DNA of 64,000 bases, taken from the NCBI RefSeq assembly GCF_029433095.1, contig NZ_JARNTX010000001.1, positions 620,001 to 684,000 of the forward strand. The letters run 5' to 3'. The stretch comes from Hymenobacter sp. YC55. GTDB lineage: Bacteria; Bacteroidota; Bacteroidia; Cytophagales; Hymenobacteraceae. The position numbers and the translations under genes are program-made. The notes under the pieces were generated by a model. It was given only the letters and a program-made list of their open reading frames with translations, was not told the origin of the DNA and did no database searches. Of the stretch, positions 53,611-60,720 are shown piece after piece (position 1 is the stretch's first letter; each line of letters opens with the position of its first letter).

Positions 53611-54651
53611 TTGAATAATAAAGTATCCATCGGTTCGGAGGCCCTGCCAGCCTTAGCCGAGTTGCTGCGCCAGCCCGCTGTTAGTCAAGTATTTGTACTC
53701 ACGGACGCTAATACCAGCCGGTTGTGTTATCCGCTGCTGCGTTTTTACTTGCCCGAAGCTCATTCTCTAATTGAGATTCCCGCTGGTGAAGAAGCCAAGA
53801 CGTTAGACTCCTGCGAGGTTGTTTGGAACGAGCTAACTGAGCAGCGAGCCGACCGATTTGCGGTTCTTGTAAACCTTGGCGGTGGTGTGGTAACGGACCT
53901 AGGTGGTTTCTGCGCGTCGTTGTACAAACGGGGTATTCGGTTTGTGCAGGTGCCCACCACGCTGCTCGCGCAGGTAGATGCCAGTGTGGGCGGCAAGACG
54001 GGTATTGATTTCCAGGGTTTTAAGAACCATTTAGGCGTTTTTCAGGAGCCAGCAGGCGTTTTCATTGATCCTAAGTTTCTGGATACCTTGGACCCACGCC
54101 AGCTGAAATCGGGCTATGCTGAAGTGGTAAAACATGCGCTGATTGCCGATGCAGCTGCTTTTCGGGAGCAGCGGATCAATAGCGTCTTCATAGACAACTG
54201 GACCGATACCATTCGGCATTCTGTGGCGCTGAAGCAGGAAATTGTGACTCAAGATCCTCTGGAGAACGGTCCACGCAAGCTGCTCAACTTCGGACACACG
54301 GTAGGTCATGCGCTGGAAAGCTTCTTGTTGTCGCAGCCGGGCCGTGAGATTTTGCATGGCGAAGCAGTAGCTGCAGGTATGATTTGCGAAGCTTGGTTGA
54401 GCGTTCAGCACGGCTTGCTCGATGAGAATGAACTGGACCAAATCGAGACTTTCTTGTTCTCAGTTTTCGAAAAGGTGCAGTTTGTCTCCTTAGAGACCGA
54501 AGCTATTGCTGATTACGCTCGTCAGGACAAGAAAAATGCCGGCTCTACGATCAACTGTACCCTGCTCGAAAGCATAGGCCGCGGCGTTTACAACCAGCCC
54601 GTAACGGTAGCAGAAATAGCGTCATCCTTGCGGTATTATCACAGGTTGTAA
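53611..54651 (+). CDS. aroB: 3-dehydroquinate synthase
   Basis: A 346-residue NAD- and zinc-dependent enzyme of the shikimate pathway. It shows GGGVVTDLGGFCASLYKRG (near residue 90), the VPTTLLAQVDASVGGKTGID segment, and zinc ligands in SGYAEVVKHALI, NFGHTVGHALE and ILHGEAVAAG. Starts at TTG 53611, the only start codon after the in-frame TAA at 53596. An AAAAGGAA box lies 7-14 bp upstream, one of the few clear ribosome-binding sites in the window. aroA follows after 187 bp and a different reading frame, so the two may form an operon. Confidence 0.94.
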   Translation: MNNKVSIGSEALPALAELLRQPAVSQVFVLTDANTSRLCYPLLRFYLPEAHSLIEIPAGEEAKTLDSCEVVWNELTEQRADRFAVLVNLGGGVVTDLGGFCASLYKRGIRFVQVPTTLLAQVDASVGGKTGIDFQGFKNHLGVFQEPAGVFIDPKFLDTLDPRQLKSGYAEVVKHALIADAAAFREQRINSVFIDNWTDTIRHSVALKQEIVTQDPLENGPRKLLNFGHTVGHALESFLLSQPGREILHGEAVAAGMICEAWLSVQHGLLDENELDQIETFLFSVFEKVQFVSLETEAIADYARQDKKNAGSTINCTLLESIGRGVYNQPVTVAEIASSLRYYHRL

Positions 54652-54837
54652 AGCCAGCCGTACCGGCCTGAGTGGCTGTAGTGGTAAGCGGCATTACAGA
54701 TACGTATCCGCTACCGTGGTGCAGGTACAAACCCATTTGTTGAATTCATTTTTCACCTATTCACCGAGCAACAGCTTGGTGTTACATTCTTAACCGCCAT
54801 TAGCTCTTCAGTCAACCTTACCTGGCCTGGTGGTCCG

Positions 54838-56058
54838 TTGCGCGGGACAGCGCAATTACCGGCGTCGAAAAGCGAAAGTAACCGTGCCCTTATCCTGCGA
54901 GCGTTAGCTGGCGGAGGCCAACTCGATAATCTGTCGGATGCCAACGACACGCAGCTTATGCAGCGCTTATTGGCTGATCCTACTGCCGAAGTGCTCGACG
55001 CCGAAGATGCCGGGACCGTCATGCGTTTCCTAACAGCTTATTTGGCCGTGACCGACCGTCATGCGCTGCTCACAGGCACCGCCCGCATGCGTGAGCGGCC
55101 CATAGGCGTCCTAGTCGAGGCTTTGTGTCAACTCGGGGCCGATATTGCTTACGAAGAAGCAGAAGGCTATCCGCCTTTGCGCTTGCGCGGTTGGCACCAA
55201 GTAGAAGGGCAGGAGCCACAAGCAGACGAAACCGAACCCATTGAGTTGAAAGTACGCGGCGACATCAGCAGCCAGTACATATCGGCCCTGCTGATGGTTG
55301 GGCCAATGCTGCCAACTGGACTGCGGCTTTGGCTTACCGGCAAAGTAGGGTCGCGCCCCTATATCCGCATGACCATGGCGCTTATGCAGCATTTCGGGGG
55401 CCAGTGCCGCGACTTAGGTACAGCGCTGGAGGCCCGTGCCGGCCGCTACCAACCCGCCGATTATACGATTGAGTCGGACTGGTCGGCGGCTAGCTACTGG
55501 TATGCTATGGTGGCGTTGGCGCCGGCTGGCTCACACCTCACGCTGCCCGGTCTGCGCCGCTACTCTTGGCAAGGCGACCAAGCTATAGTCGATATAATGG
55601 CGCAGCTAGGCGTGGCAACCGAGTTCTTGTCGGATGGTGTGCGCCTGATGCAAACACCTCCCTCAGCTGGTTTCACGCAAGACTTCACCGACTGCCCTGA
55701 CTTGGCGCAAACCGTAGCTGTAGTAGCTGCTGCCCTAAACGTGCCCGTCCTCATGACCGGCTTGGAAAGCCTCCGGATCAAGGAAACTGACCGGATATTT
55801 GCTTTGCAAACTGAACTCGCCAACTTCGGCGCTTTCTTGACGGAAGAAACAGAAGGCTATTTCCGCGTCTCGACCGAACAATTCAGGGTAAACGGCCAAA
55901 CCGTAGCCACCTACCACGACCACCGCATGGCTATGGCCTTCGCACCGCTGGCGTTACGTGGCCCACTTACCATCGAAACGCCGCAAGTAGTGCGCAAGTC
56001 GTATCCGCAATTCTGGTCGGAATTGGAAAAGGCTGCCTTCGTTACTGATTTCCGCTGA
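54838..56058 (+). CDS. aroA: 3-phosphoshikimate 1-carboxyvinyltransferase (EPSP synthase)
   Basis: At least 406 residues; catalyses transfer of enolpyruvate from PEP to shikimate 3-phosphate. Active-site blocks are intact: LPASKSESNRALI (residues 8-20), NDTQLM, EDAGTVMRFLTAYLA, the RGDISSQYISALLM loop, the KETDRIFAL segment and the YHDHRMAMAF end. The start is uncertain. TTG at 54838 removes the first beta strand of the family. The in-frame upstream bases encode VNLTWPGGPLRGT, which aligns with the E. coli N-terminus, but the only possible initiator before it is ATT (54799); no ATG, GTG or other TTG is available before the TAA at 54685. The stop codon directly abuts the stop of the convergent receptor gene. 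Confidence 0.92.
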   Translation: MRGTAQLPASKSESNRALILRALAGGGQLDNLSDANDTQLMQRLLADPTAEVLDAEDAGTVMRFLTAYLAVTDRHALLTGTARMRERPIGVLVEALCQLGADIAYEEAEGYPPLRLRGWHQVEGQEPQADETEPIELKVRGDISSQYISALLMVGPMLPTGLRLWLTGKVGSRPYIRMTMALMQHFGGQCRDLGTALEARAGRYQPADYTIESDWSAASYWYAMVALAPAGSHLTLPGLRRYSWQGDQAIVDIMAQLGVATEFLSDGVRLMQTPPSAGFTQDFTDCPDLAQTVAVVAAALNVPVLMTGLESLRIKETDRIFALQTELANFGAFLTEETEGYFRVSTEQFRVNGQTVATYHDHRMAMAFAPLALRGPLTIETPQVVRKSYPQFWSELEKAAFVTDFR

Positions 56059-56077
56059 TTAGCCAGCGGAAATCAGT
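56044..56077. other. Hairpin across the abutting stop codons of aroA and its convergent neighbour
   Basis: A 14-bp perfect stem (56044-56057 with 56064-56077) with a 6-base loop; the aroA TGA and the minus-strand TAA of the receptor gene both lie in it. Either transcript could end here, though no T-tract follows. Confidence 0.55.
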
Positions 56078-56922
56078 TCATGGAGGTACGCTGCCGAATG
56101 ACGTAACCGGCTGCCGTACCAACTAAACAACTCGCCGTCCACAATTCGTATTTGTGCTGACGGGCAAATGGCTTGAAATTCGGCTATGTGCTTTTCGCCG
56201 AACGAATAGGGCTCCGAAGACAGCAAAATCTGTTGCGGCGCAACGGTGGCTAGTTGCTCGGCAGTCACTTCGGGGTAGCGGCTTAGGTGAGCAAATGCGT
56301 TTTGAAAGCCAGCACGGTGCAGCAAATCATCAATGAACGTGCTTGGTGCAGCTACCATGTAGGGCTTACGCCAAATGAAGTAAGCACCCGTAATGGGTGT
56401 GGCTGCTGCTTTCAGTAGCGCGAAAGAAGTGGCTATGTCGGTTGCTAGAGCATCAGCTTTTTCCTTGCGCCCGGTGATTAACCCGATCCGTCGAATCATG
56501 TCGAGAGCTTCATCTAAGGTAGCAATATCACTGAGCCACACCGGGTATTGGGCCGCCAACTGCTCTATTCCCTCCCGATAGTTTTCTTCCTTATTACCCA
56601 GAATAAGGTCTGGCTTTAAATCAGCTATTTTCTCGAAGTCGAAGTTTTTGGTTCCCCCCACCACGGCTGCCGTTTTCCTGGCTTCGGCAGGATGAATACA
56701 GAATTTCGTCACCCCAACCACTCGCTCCCCTAGCCCTAAGTCGAACAGCAGTTCCGTTTGAGAAGGCACCAAGGATACTATCCGTTTCGGGGGAAATGGC
56801 ACCGCTACCCGCCGATTCATTTGGTCGGTGACGGTGAGCGGTACCCTTAAATTTCCGAGTTGCTCGAGTTGCACAGCTTTAGAGCTTCTAGATGATGGTA
56901 GGGGAGAAATAAGCCATAGCAT
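56059..56922 (-). CDS. Periplasmic-binding-like helical-backbone metal/cobalamin receptor (BtuF-like)
   Basis: A 287-residue protein of the class III solute-binding fold: VTDQMNRRVAVPFPPKRIVSLVPSQTELLF opens the first domain. GVTKFCIHPAE, LKPDLILGNKEENY and the connecting helix DEALDMIRRIGLITGR follow, and the second domain shows EVTAEQLATVAPQQILLSSEPY. Such proteins bind corrinoids, heme or siderophores and deliver them to ABC transporters. Here no signal peptide or lipobox precedes the fold (the N-terminus is MLWLISPLPSSRSSK), and no permease gene is adjacent, so it could be cytoplasmic. The M42 peptidase gene is upstream on the same strand. Confidence 0.8.
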   Translation of the reverse strand: MLWLISPLPSSRSSKAVQLEQLGNLRVPLTVTDQMNRRVAVPFPPKRIVSLVPSQTELLFDLGLGERVVGVTKFCIHPAEARKTAAVVGGTKNFDFEKIADLKPDLILGNKEENYREGIEQLAAQYPVWLSDIATLDEALDMIRRIGLITGRKEKADALATDIATSFALLKAAATPITGAYFIWRKPYMVAAPSTFIDDLLHRAGFQNAFAHLSRYPEVTAEQLATVAPQQILLSSEPYSFGEKHIAEFQAICPSAQIRIVDGELFSWYGSRLRHSAAYLHELISAG

Positions 56923-56954
56923 GCCCCTCTAAAAGTGACAGTGAAAGCAAAACA

Positions 56955-56983
56955 AACGGCTGCTCCAAGCAGGAGCAGCCGTT
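56955..56983 (-). terminator. Intrinsic terminator after the M42 peptidase gene
   Basis: AACGGCTGCTCC pairs with GGAGCAGCCGTT around a 5-base loop, followed on the minus strand by TGTTTTGCTTT. It lies 30 bp after the stop codon at 57013. Confidence 0.85.
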
Positions 56984-57012
56984 GAATAGATTCCAGCCTC
57001 AGCTGACCTGGT

Positions 57013-58083
57013 TTATTTGAAATAGCGGAAGTCATGGTTGTCTTCGATGCGCAACAGCGTTTCGTAGATAAGCTTAGTGACATTTTCCACGTCATCTTTA
57101 TGCACGGTTTCAACAGTGGTGTGCATATACTTGAGTGGTAACGAAATCAAGGCCGATGCAACACCGGCGCCAGAGTAAGCAAATGCATCGGTGTCGGTGC
57201 CAGTGGCGCGGGTAGCGGCAGCCCGTTGGAACGGAATTTCCGCTTCTTGCGCCGTGCGCAAGATCAAGTCACGCAGGTTGTTCTGAACAGCCGGGCCGTA
57301 GGTTATCACGGGTCCTTTGCCGCAGAACAAGTCGCCGGCGGTTTTCTTCTCGTACATCGGCGACTGAGTGTCGTGCGTTACGTCCGTAATAATGGCTACG
57401 TCGGGCTGAATCCGATGCGCCACCATTTCGGCACCCCGCAAGCCTATTTCTTCCTGCACCGCATTTACGATGTAGAGACCATAAGGCAGGGTGTTGCCGT
57501 TTTCTTTCAGCATGCGTGCCACTTCAGCAATCATGAAGCCACCCACGCGGTTGTCGAGTGCCCGGCCCACATAGAACTTGTCGTTGAGCACCATGAACTC
57601 GTCTTCAAACGTGACGACCGAGCCAACATGAATACCCATTTCCTCGACTTCTTCCTTACTTGAAGCGCCGCAGTCCAGGAACACAGTTTCAATAGTAGGA
57701 GCCTTGTCCTGCTCCACTTTGCGCACGTGAATGGCAGGCCAGCCAAACACTGCTTTCACAATGCCCTTGGCCGTGTGAATATTCACCCGTTTGCTAGGCG
57801 CCACCAGCGGGTCAGAGCCGCCATTGCGACGCAGATACAAGAAGCCTGATTCAGTAATGAAATTGACGAAGTAGCTGATTTCATCGGCATGCGCCTCAAT
57901 CACCACCTTGTACTTGGCTTCTGGATTAATAACGCCTACTACCGTACCATAAGTGTCAACAAAATACTCGTCGATGTACGGCTTGATGTAATCCAACCAA
58001 ATTTTCTGTCCTTCTTTCTCGAAGCCGGTAGGAGATGGGTTATTGAGGTACTTCTGTAAAAAGTCGAAAGATTCTTGACGCAT
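57013..58083 (-). CDS. M42 family metallopeptidase (aminopeptidase)
   Basis: A 356-residue cytoplasmic dizinc aminopeptidase of the tetrahedral aminopeptidase (TET) / YsdC type. Metal and catalytic residues are visible: VIEAHADEISYFV (near residue 60), the bridging Asp in ALDNRVGG (near 181), QEEIGLRGAE (near 214), DVTHDTQS and the final H in YMHTTVETVHKDD (near 323). A PDZ-like insert follows residue 70 in the family. It probably completes peptide degradation in the cytoplasm. The upstream small membrane gene ends 39 bp away on the same strand, and the carboxylase gene is beyond it. Confidence 0.92.
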   Translation of the reverse strand: MRQESFDFLQKYLNNPSPTGFEKEGQKIWLDYIKPYIDEYFVDTYGTVVGVINPEAKYKVVIEAHADEISYFVNFITESGFLYLRRNGGSDPLVAPSKRVNIHTAKGIVKAVFGWPAIHVRKVEQDKAPTIETVFLDCGASSKEEVEEMGIHVGSVVTFEDEFMVLNDKFYVGRALDNRVGGFMIAEVARMLKENGNTLPYGLYIVNAVQEEIGLRGAEMVAHRIQPDVAIITDVTHDTQSPMYEKKTAGDLFCGKGPVITYGPAVQNNLRDLILRTAQEAEIPFQRAAATRATGTDTDAFAYSGAGVASALISLPLKYMHTTVETVHKDDVENVTKLIYETLLRIEDNHDFRYFK

Positions 58084-58122
58084 AAAAACTTGTGACGAAC
58101 GGAGAGTAAAAGGATGTAGTGG

Positions 58123-58434
58123 CTAACGATAAAATCGAAAGCTACCGAAAACAGTACGTCCTACTAGGGCGACTGTAGCAAGAAAGAATAAGCCACCGCC
58201 AGCAGGTAAGTTAACTGTTGCCAATAGACCAGCCACCATTTGCCAGTAGCCAAGCTGAGTTAGGTTGCTACCGGCCCAGGTAGCAAGGCCAGGTTTGTTG
58301 ATTATTTTATCGGCATCATAGCCACTCAATATTTCCAAATTACCATTGCGCACTGATCTACCAAGAGAAATGATAAGTGCACCTATTGCCACAAAAATTG
58401 CAGCAGGCAACAATAAATAGAGAGTAGGAGACAT
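58123..58434 (-). CDS. Small membrane protein, DUF3784-like
   Basis: A 103-residue protein with an N-terminal helix (LYLLLPAAIFVAIGALIISLG), a conserved-looking cytosolic loop NLEILSGYDADKIINKPGL and two further helices (QMVAGLLATVNLP and LFFLATVALVGRTVF). The layout and the SGYD(x)4 loop resemble DUF3784 membrane proteins of unknown function. It lies between the carboxylase and the M42 peptidase genes in the same direction (20-bp gap to the former), so it is probably co-transcribed. Confidence 0.72.
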   Translation of the reverse strand: MSPTLYLLLPAAIFVAIGALIISLGRSVRNGNLEILSGYDADKIINKPGLATWAGSNLTQLGYWQMVAGLLATVNLPAGGGLFFLATVALVGRTVFGSFRFYR

Positions 58435-58454
58435 GTCTTATTCAGTGTAATAGC

Positions 58455-60020
58455 TTACAATGGAATGTTGCCGTGCTTCTTACGAGGCATGGTATCTACT
58501 TTGTTTTCCAGCATCTTAAATGCCCGAATTAGTTTCTGCCGGGTTTGAGAAGGCAGGATGACTTCGTCCACAAAACCACGGTGGGCGGCTCGGTAAGGAG
58601 TTGCAAATTTCTGCTGGTACTCGTCTACTTTCTCCTGCAGTTTGGCTTCCGGATCCGCGGCCGCAGCTATTTCACGCTTGAAAATAATTTCGGCGGCGCC
58701 TTTGGCGCCCATCACCGCAATTTCGGCTGTTGGCCAAGCGTAGTTCATGTCGGCTCCGATGTGCTTGCTGTTCATTACGTCGTAGGCACCCCCATAGGCT
58801 TTGCGCGTGATGACAGTAATGCGTGGCACAGTGGCTTCGCAAAACGCATAAAGCAGCTTGGCGCCGTTGGTGATAATACCGCGCCACTCTTGGTCGGTGC
58901 CAGGCAAGAAGCCCGGTACGTCTTCCAGCACCAGCAACGGAATGTTGAACGAGTCGCAGAACCGTACGAATCGCGCGGCCTTGGTGCTGGCATTAATGTC
59001 GAGTACGCCAGCCAACACGGCCGGTTGATTGCCTACGATGCCAATGCTACGGCCCCCAAGGCGAGCAAAGCCTACTACAATATTCTCGGCGAAATTCTGG
59101 TGCACCTCCAGAAAGGAGTCAGCATCGATAATGCCCTCAATCACCTCCCGAATGTCGTAGGGCTGGTTGGGATTTTCAGGGATGATATTGTCGAGAGCGG
59201 GGCGTTCTTCGTTGCCGGCTTCGTACGGAACTGCCGGCGCTGTTTCCTCGCAGTTTTGGGGCATGTAGCTCAGCAACTGCTTGAGGTGATTGATGCAGGC
59301 CACCTCGTTGGCGCACGAGAAATGCGTAACGCCGCTTTTTGTGGAGTGCGTGCTGGCACCGCCTAGTTCCTCACTGGTTACGTTTTCGTGCGTTACCGTC
59401 TTCACCACGTTAGGCCCAGTCACGAACATGTAGCTCGTGTCTTCTACCATCAAAATAAAGTCGGTAATAGCCGGCGAGTATACTGCGCCGCCTGCACACG
59501 GCCCCATAATAGCCGACAACTGCGGTACCACACCGGAGGCCAGGGTATTCTTGTAGAAGATGTCAGCATAACCGCCGAGGCTCACTACGCCCTCCTGAAT
59601 CCGGGCGCCGCCTGAGTCATTGAGGCCAATGACAGGTGCGCCATTCTTCATGGCCAAGTCCATAATCTTCACGATTTTCTCGGCGTGCGTTTCACTTAGT
59701 GAACCGCCGAAAACCGTGAAATCTTGTGAGAAGACGTACACAAGCCGTCCGTTCACGGTGCCGTAGCCAGTTATTACTCCGTCGCCGAGGTAGTACTCCT
59801 TATCAAGACCAAAGTCCTTGGAGCGGTGCATGACGAACTTGCCGATTTCCTCGAACGAGCCTTCATCGAGCAACAAGTCTACCCGTTCCCGCGCTGTGAG
59901 CTTGCCTTTCTTATGCTGCGCATCGATGCGCGCTTGGCCGCCGCCAAGCAGGGCTTCTTGGTTTTTGCGTTCGAGAACTTCAAGTTTGCTCAAATGGGCT
60001 TCCGCCTGCGGATCAGACAT
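58455..60020 (-). CDS. Acyl-CoA carboxylase, carboxyltransferase beta subunit (propionyl-CoA carboxylase type)
   Basis: A 521-residue carboxyltransferase of the biotin-dependent acyl-CoA carboxylase family (propionyl-CoA or methylmalonyl-CoA decarboxylase beta). The crotonase-fold motifs are clear: [14 protein letters not shown] (oxyanion loop), [37 protein letters not shown], and the second half's [17 protein letters not shown] and [14 protein letters not shown]. Alpha (biotin) subunits must be encoded elsewhere. The Met at 60020 is supported by a TACCTTTG -7 element just upstream (40-nt leader), while the Met at 60044 would lie only 16 nt from the start point. First gene of a probable operon with the DUF3784 and M42 genes. 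Confidence 0.93.
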   Translation of the reverse strand: MSDPQAEAHLSKLEVLERKNQEALLGGGQARIDAQHKKGKLTARERVDLLLDEGSFEEIGKFVMHRSKDFGLDKEYYLGDGVITGYGTVNGRLVYVFSQDFTVFGGSLSETHAEKIVKIMDLAMKNGAPVIGLNDSGGARIQEGVVSLGGYADIFYKNTLASGVVPQLSAIMGPCAGGAVYSPAITDFILMVEDTSYMFVTGPNVVKTVTHENVTSEELGGASTHSTKSGVTHFSCANEVACINHLKQLLSYMPQNCEETAPAVPYEAGNEERPALDNIIPENPNQPYDIREVIEGIIDADSFLEVHQNFAENIVVGFARLGGRSIGIVGNQPAVLAGVLDINASTKAARFVRFCDSFNIPLLVLEDVPGFLPGTDQEWRGIITNGAKLLYAFCEATVPRITVITRKAYGGAYDVMNSKHIGADMNYAWPTAEIAVMGAKGAAEIIFKREIAAAADPEAKLQEKVDEYQQKFATPYRAAHRGFVDEVILPSQTRQKLIRAFKMLENKVDTMPRKKHGNIPL

Positions 60021-60065
60021 GGAGTGGGAATTCAGATTAGACAAGTATGAATTAGGTCAGTAAAT

Positions 60066-60073
60066 CAAAGGTA
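60066..60073 (-). promoter_or_regulatory. Candidate -7 promoter element of the carboxylase operon
   Basis: Reads TACCTTTG on the minus strand, matching TAnnTTTG. The predicted start point (about 60060) favours the Met at 60020. Confidence 0.5.
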
Positions 60074-60224
60074 ATGTAGCGACATAGAAAAGCCGCACCA
60101 GAATTCCGGGGCGGCTACTTGGACTTGGCATACTACTGCATCAACCTTGGCGGCAGCTAGAGGCCAATTTCAAAACGTTATTTTAGAGCTGTACTGCATA
60201 GCAATTGGAGAAAATATTTAGGCA

Positions 60225-60578
60225 ATGTTAGACCAAACATTTTGTGAACATCTTGAATGGCAAATCGGAGGTGCACTACAACTCCTGTGGCAAACTGATG
60301 AGCGGTTGAAAGGCTTCTGGTGTGACGGCGTTTTGCCTCCTGACATTGACAGTGAGTATTCAAAAAAGCAGGTTCATGACAAACGGTGCGTTGTCACGAA
60401 AGCATTCGCAGGAAAAACAGGGCAAGGGGAATACAAACTGACATTATTATTTGGTAGAAAGACTTTAAGTAGATACACAAGAAATCTGCGCCTAGAAGAA
60501 TGTGTGCCCAATGCTGAAAATAGTGACTGGCTTGAAGTAGACCCTGTAATGAATACTATGGTGGTACAACTCCTCTGA
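60225..60578 (+). CDS. Small hypothetical protein, unrecognised
   Basis: A 117-residue soluble protein on the strand opposite to its neighbours and more AT-rich than they are. It starts MLDQTFCEHLEWQIGGALQ and includes GFWCDGVLPPDIDSEY and the charged segment KRCVVTKAFAGKTGQGEYKLTLLFGRK, then a short strand-rich end. No family is recognised. A gene is plausible because the frame spans nearly the whole gap between the carboxylase and ClpC genes, but nothing else supports it. Confidence 0.45.
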   Translation: MLDQTFCEHLEWQIGGALQLLWQTDERLKGFWCDGVLPPDIDSEYSKKQVHDKRCVVTKAFAGKTGQGEYKLTLLFGRKTLSRYTRNLRLEECVPNAENSDWLEVDPVMNTMVVQLL

Positions 60579-60668
60579 ATGCACGAACCACCAAACATAG
60601 TATTCGCAAAAAAACGATTGGCGAATTACTGAGCCACTTTTCTATTTACTCGCTAGTGCCACAAACCA

Positions 60669-60702
60669 AAACGGCCGGCTCCTTTGCAGGAACCGGCCGT
60701 TT
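60669..60702 (-). terminator. Intrinsic terminator of clpC
   Basis: AAACGGCCGG pairs with CCGGCCGTTT, with an inner TCCT/AGGA stem and TTGC loop; the minus strand continues TGGTTTGTG. It lies 19 bp past the clpC stop codon. Confidence 0.85.
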
Positions 60703-60720
60703 CTAGTCTGCGCTATTCGC

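Noticed and set aside
60091..60116. Terminator upstream of the carboxylase operon
   Set aside because: AGCCGC/GCGGCT makes only a 6-bp core stem without a clear source gene: clpC already ends at its own terminator at 60669.
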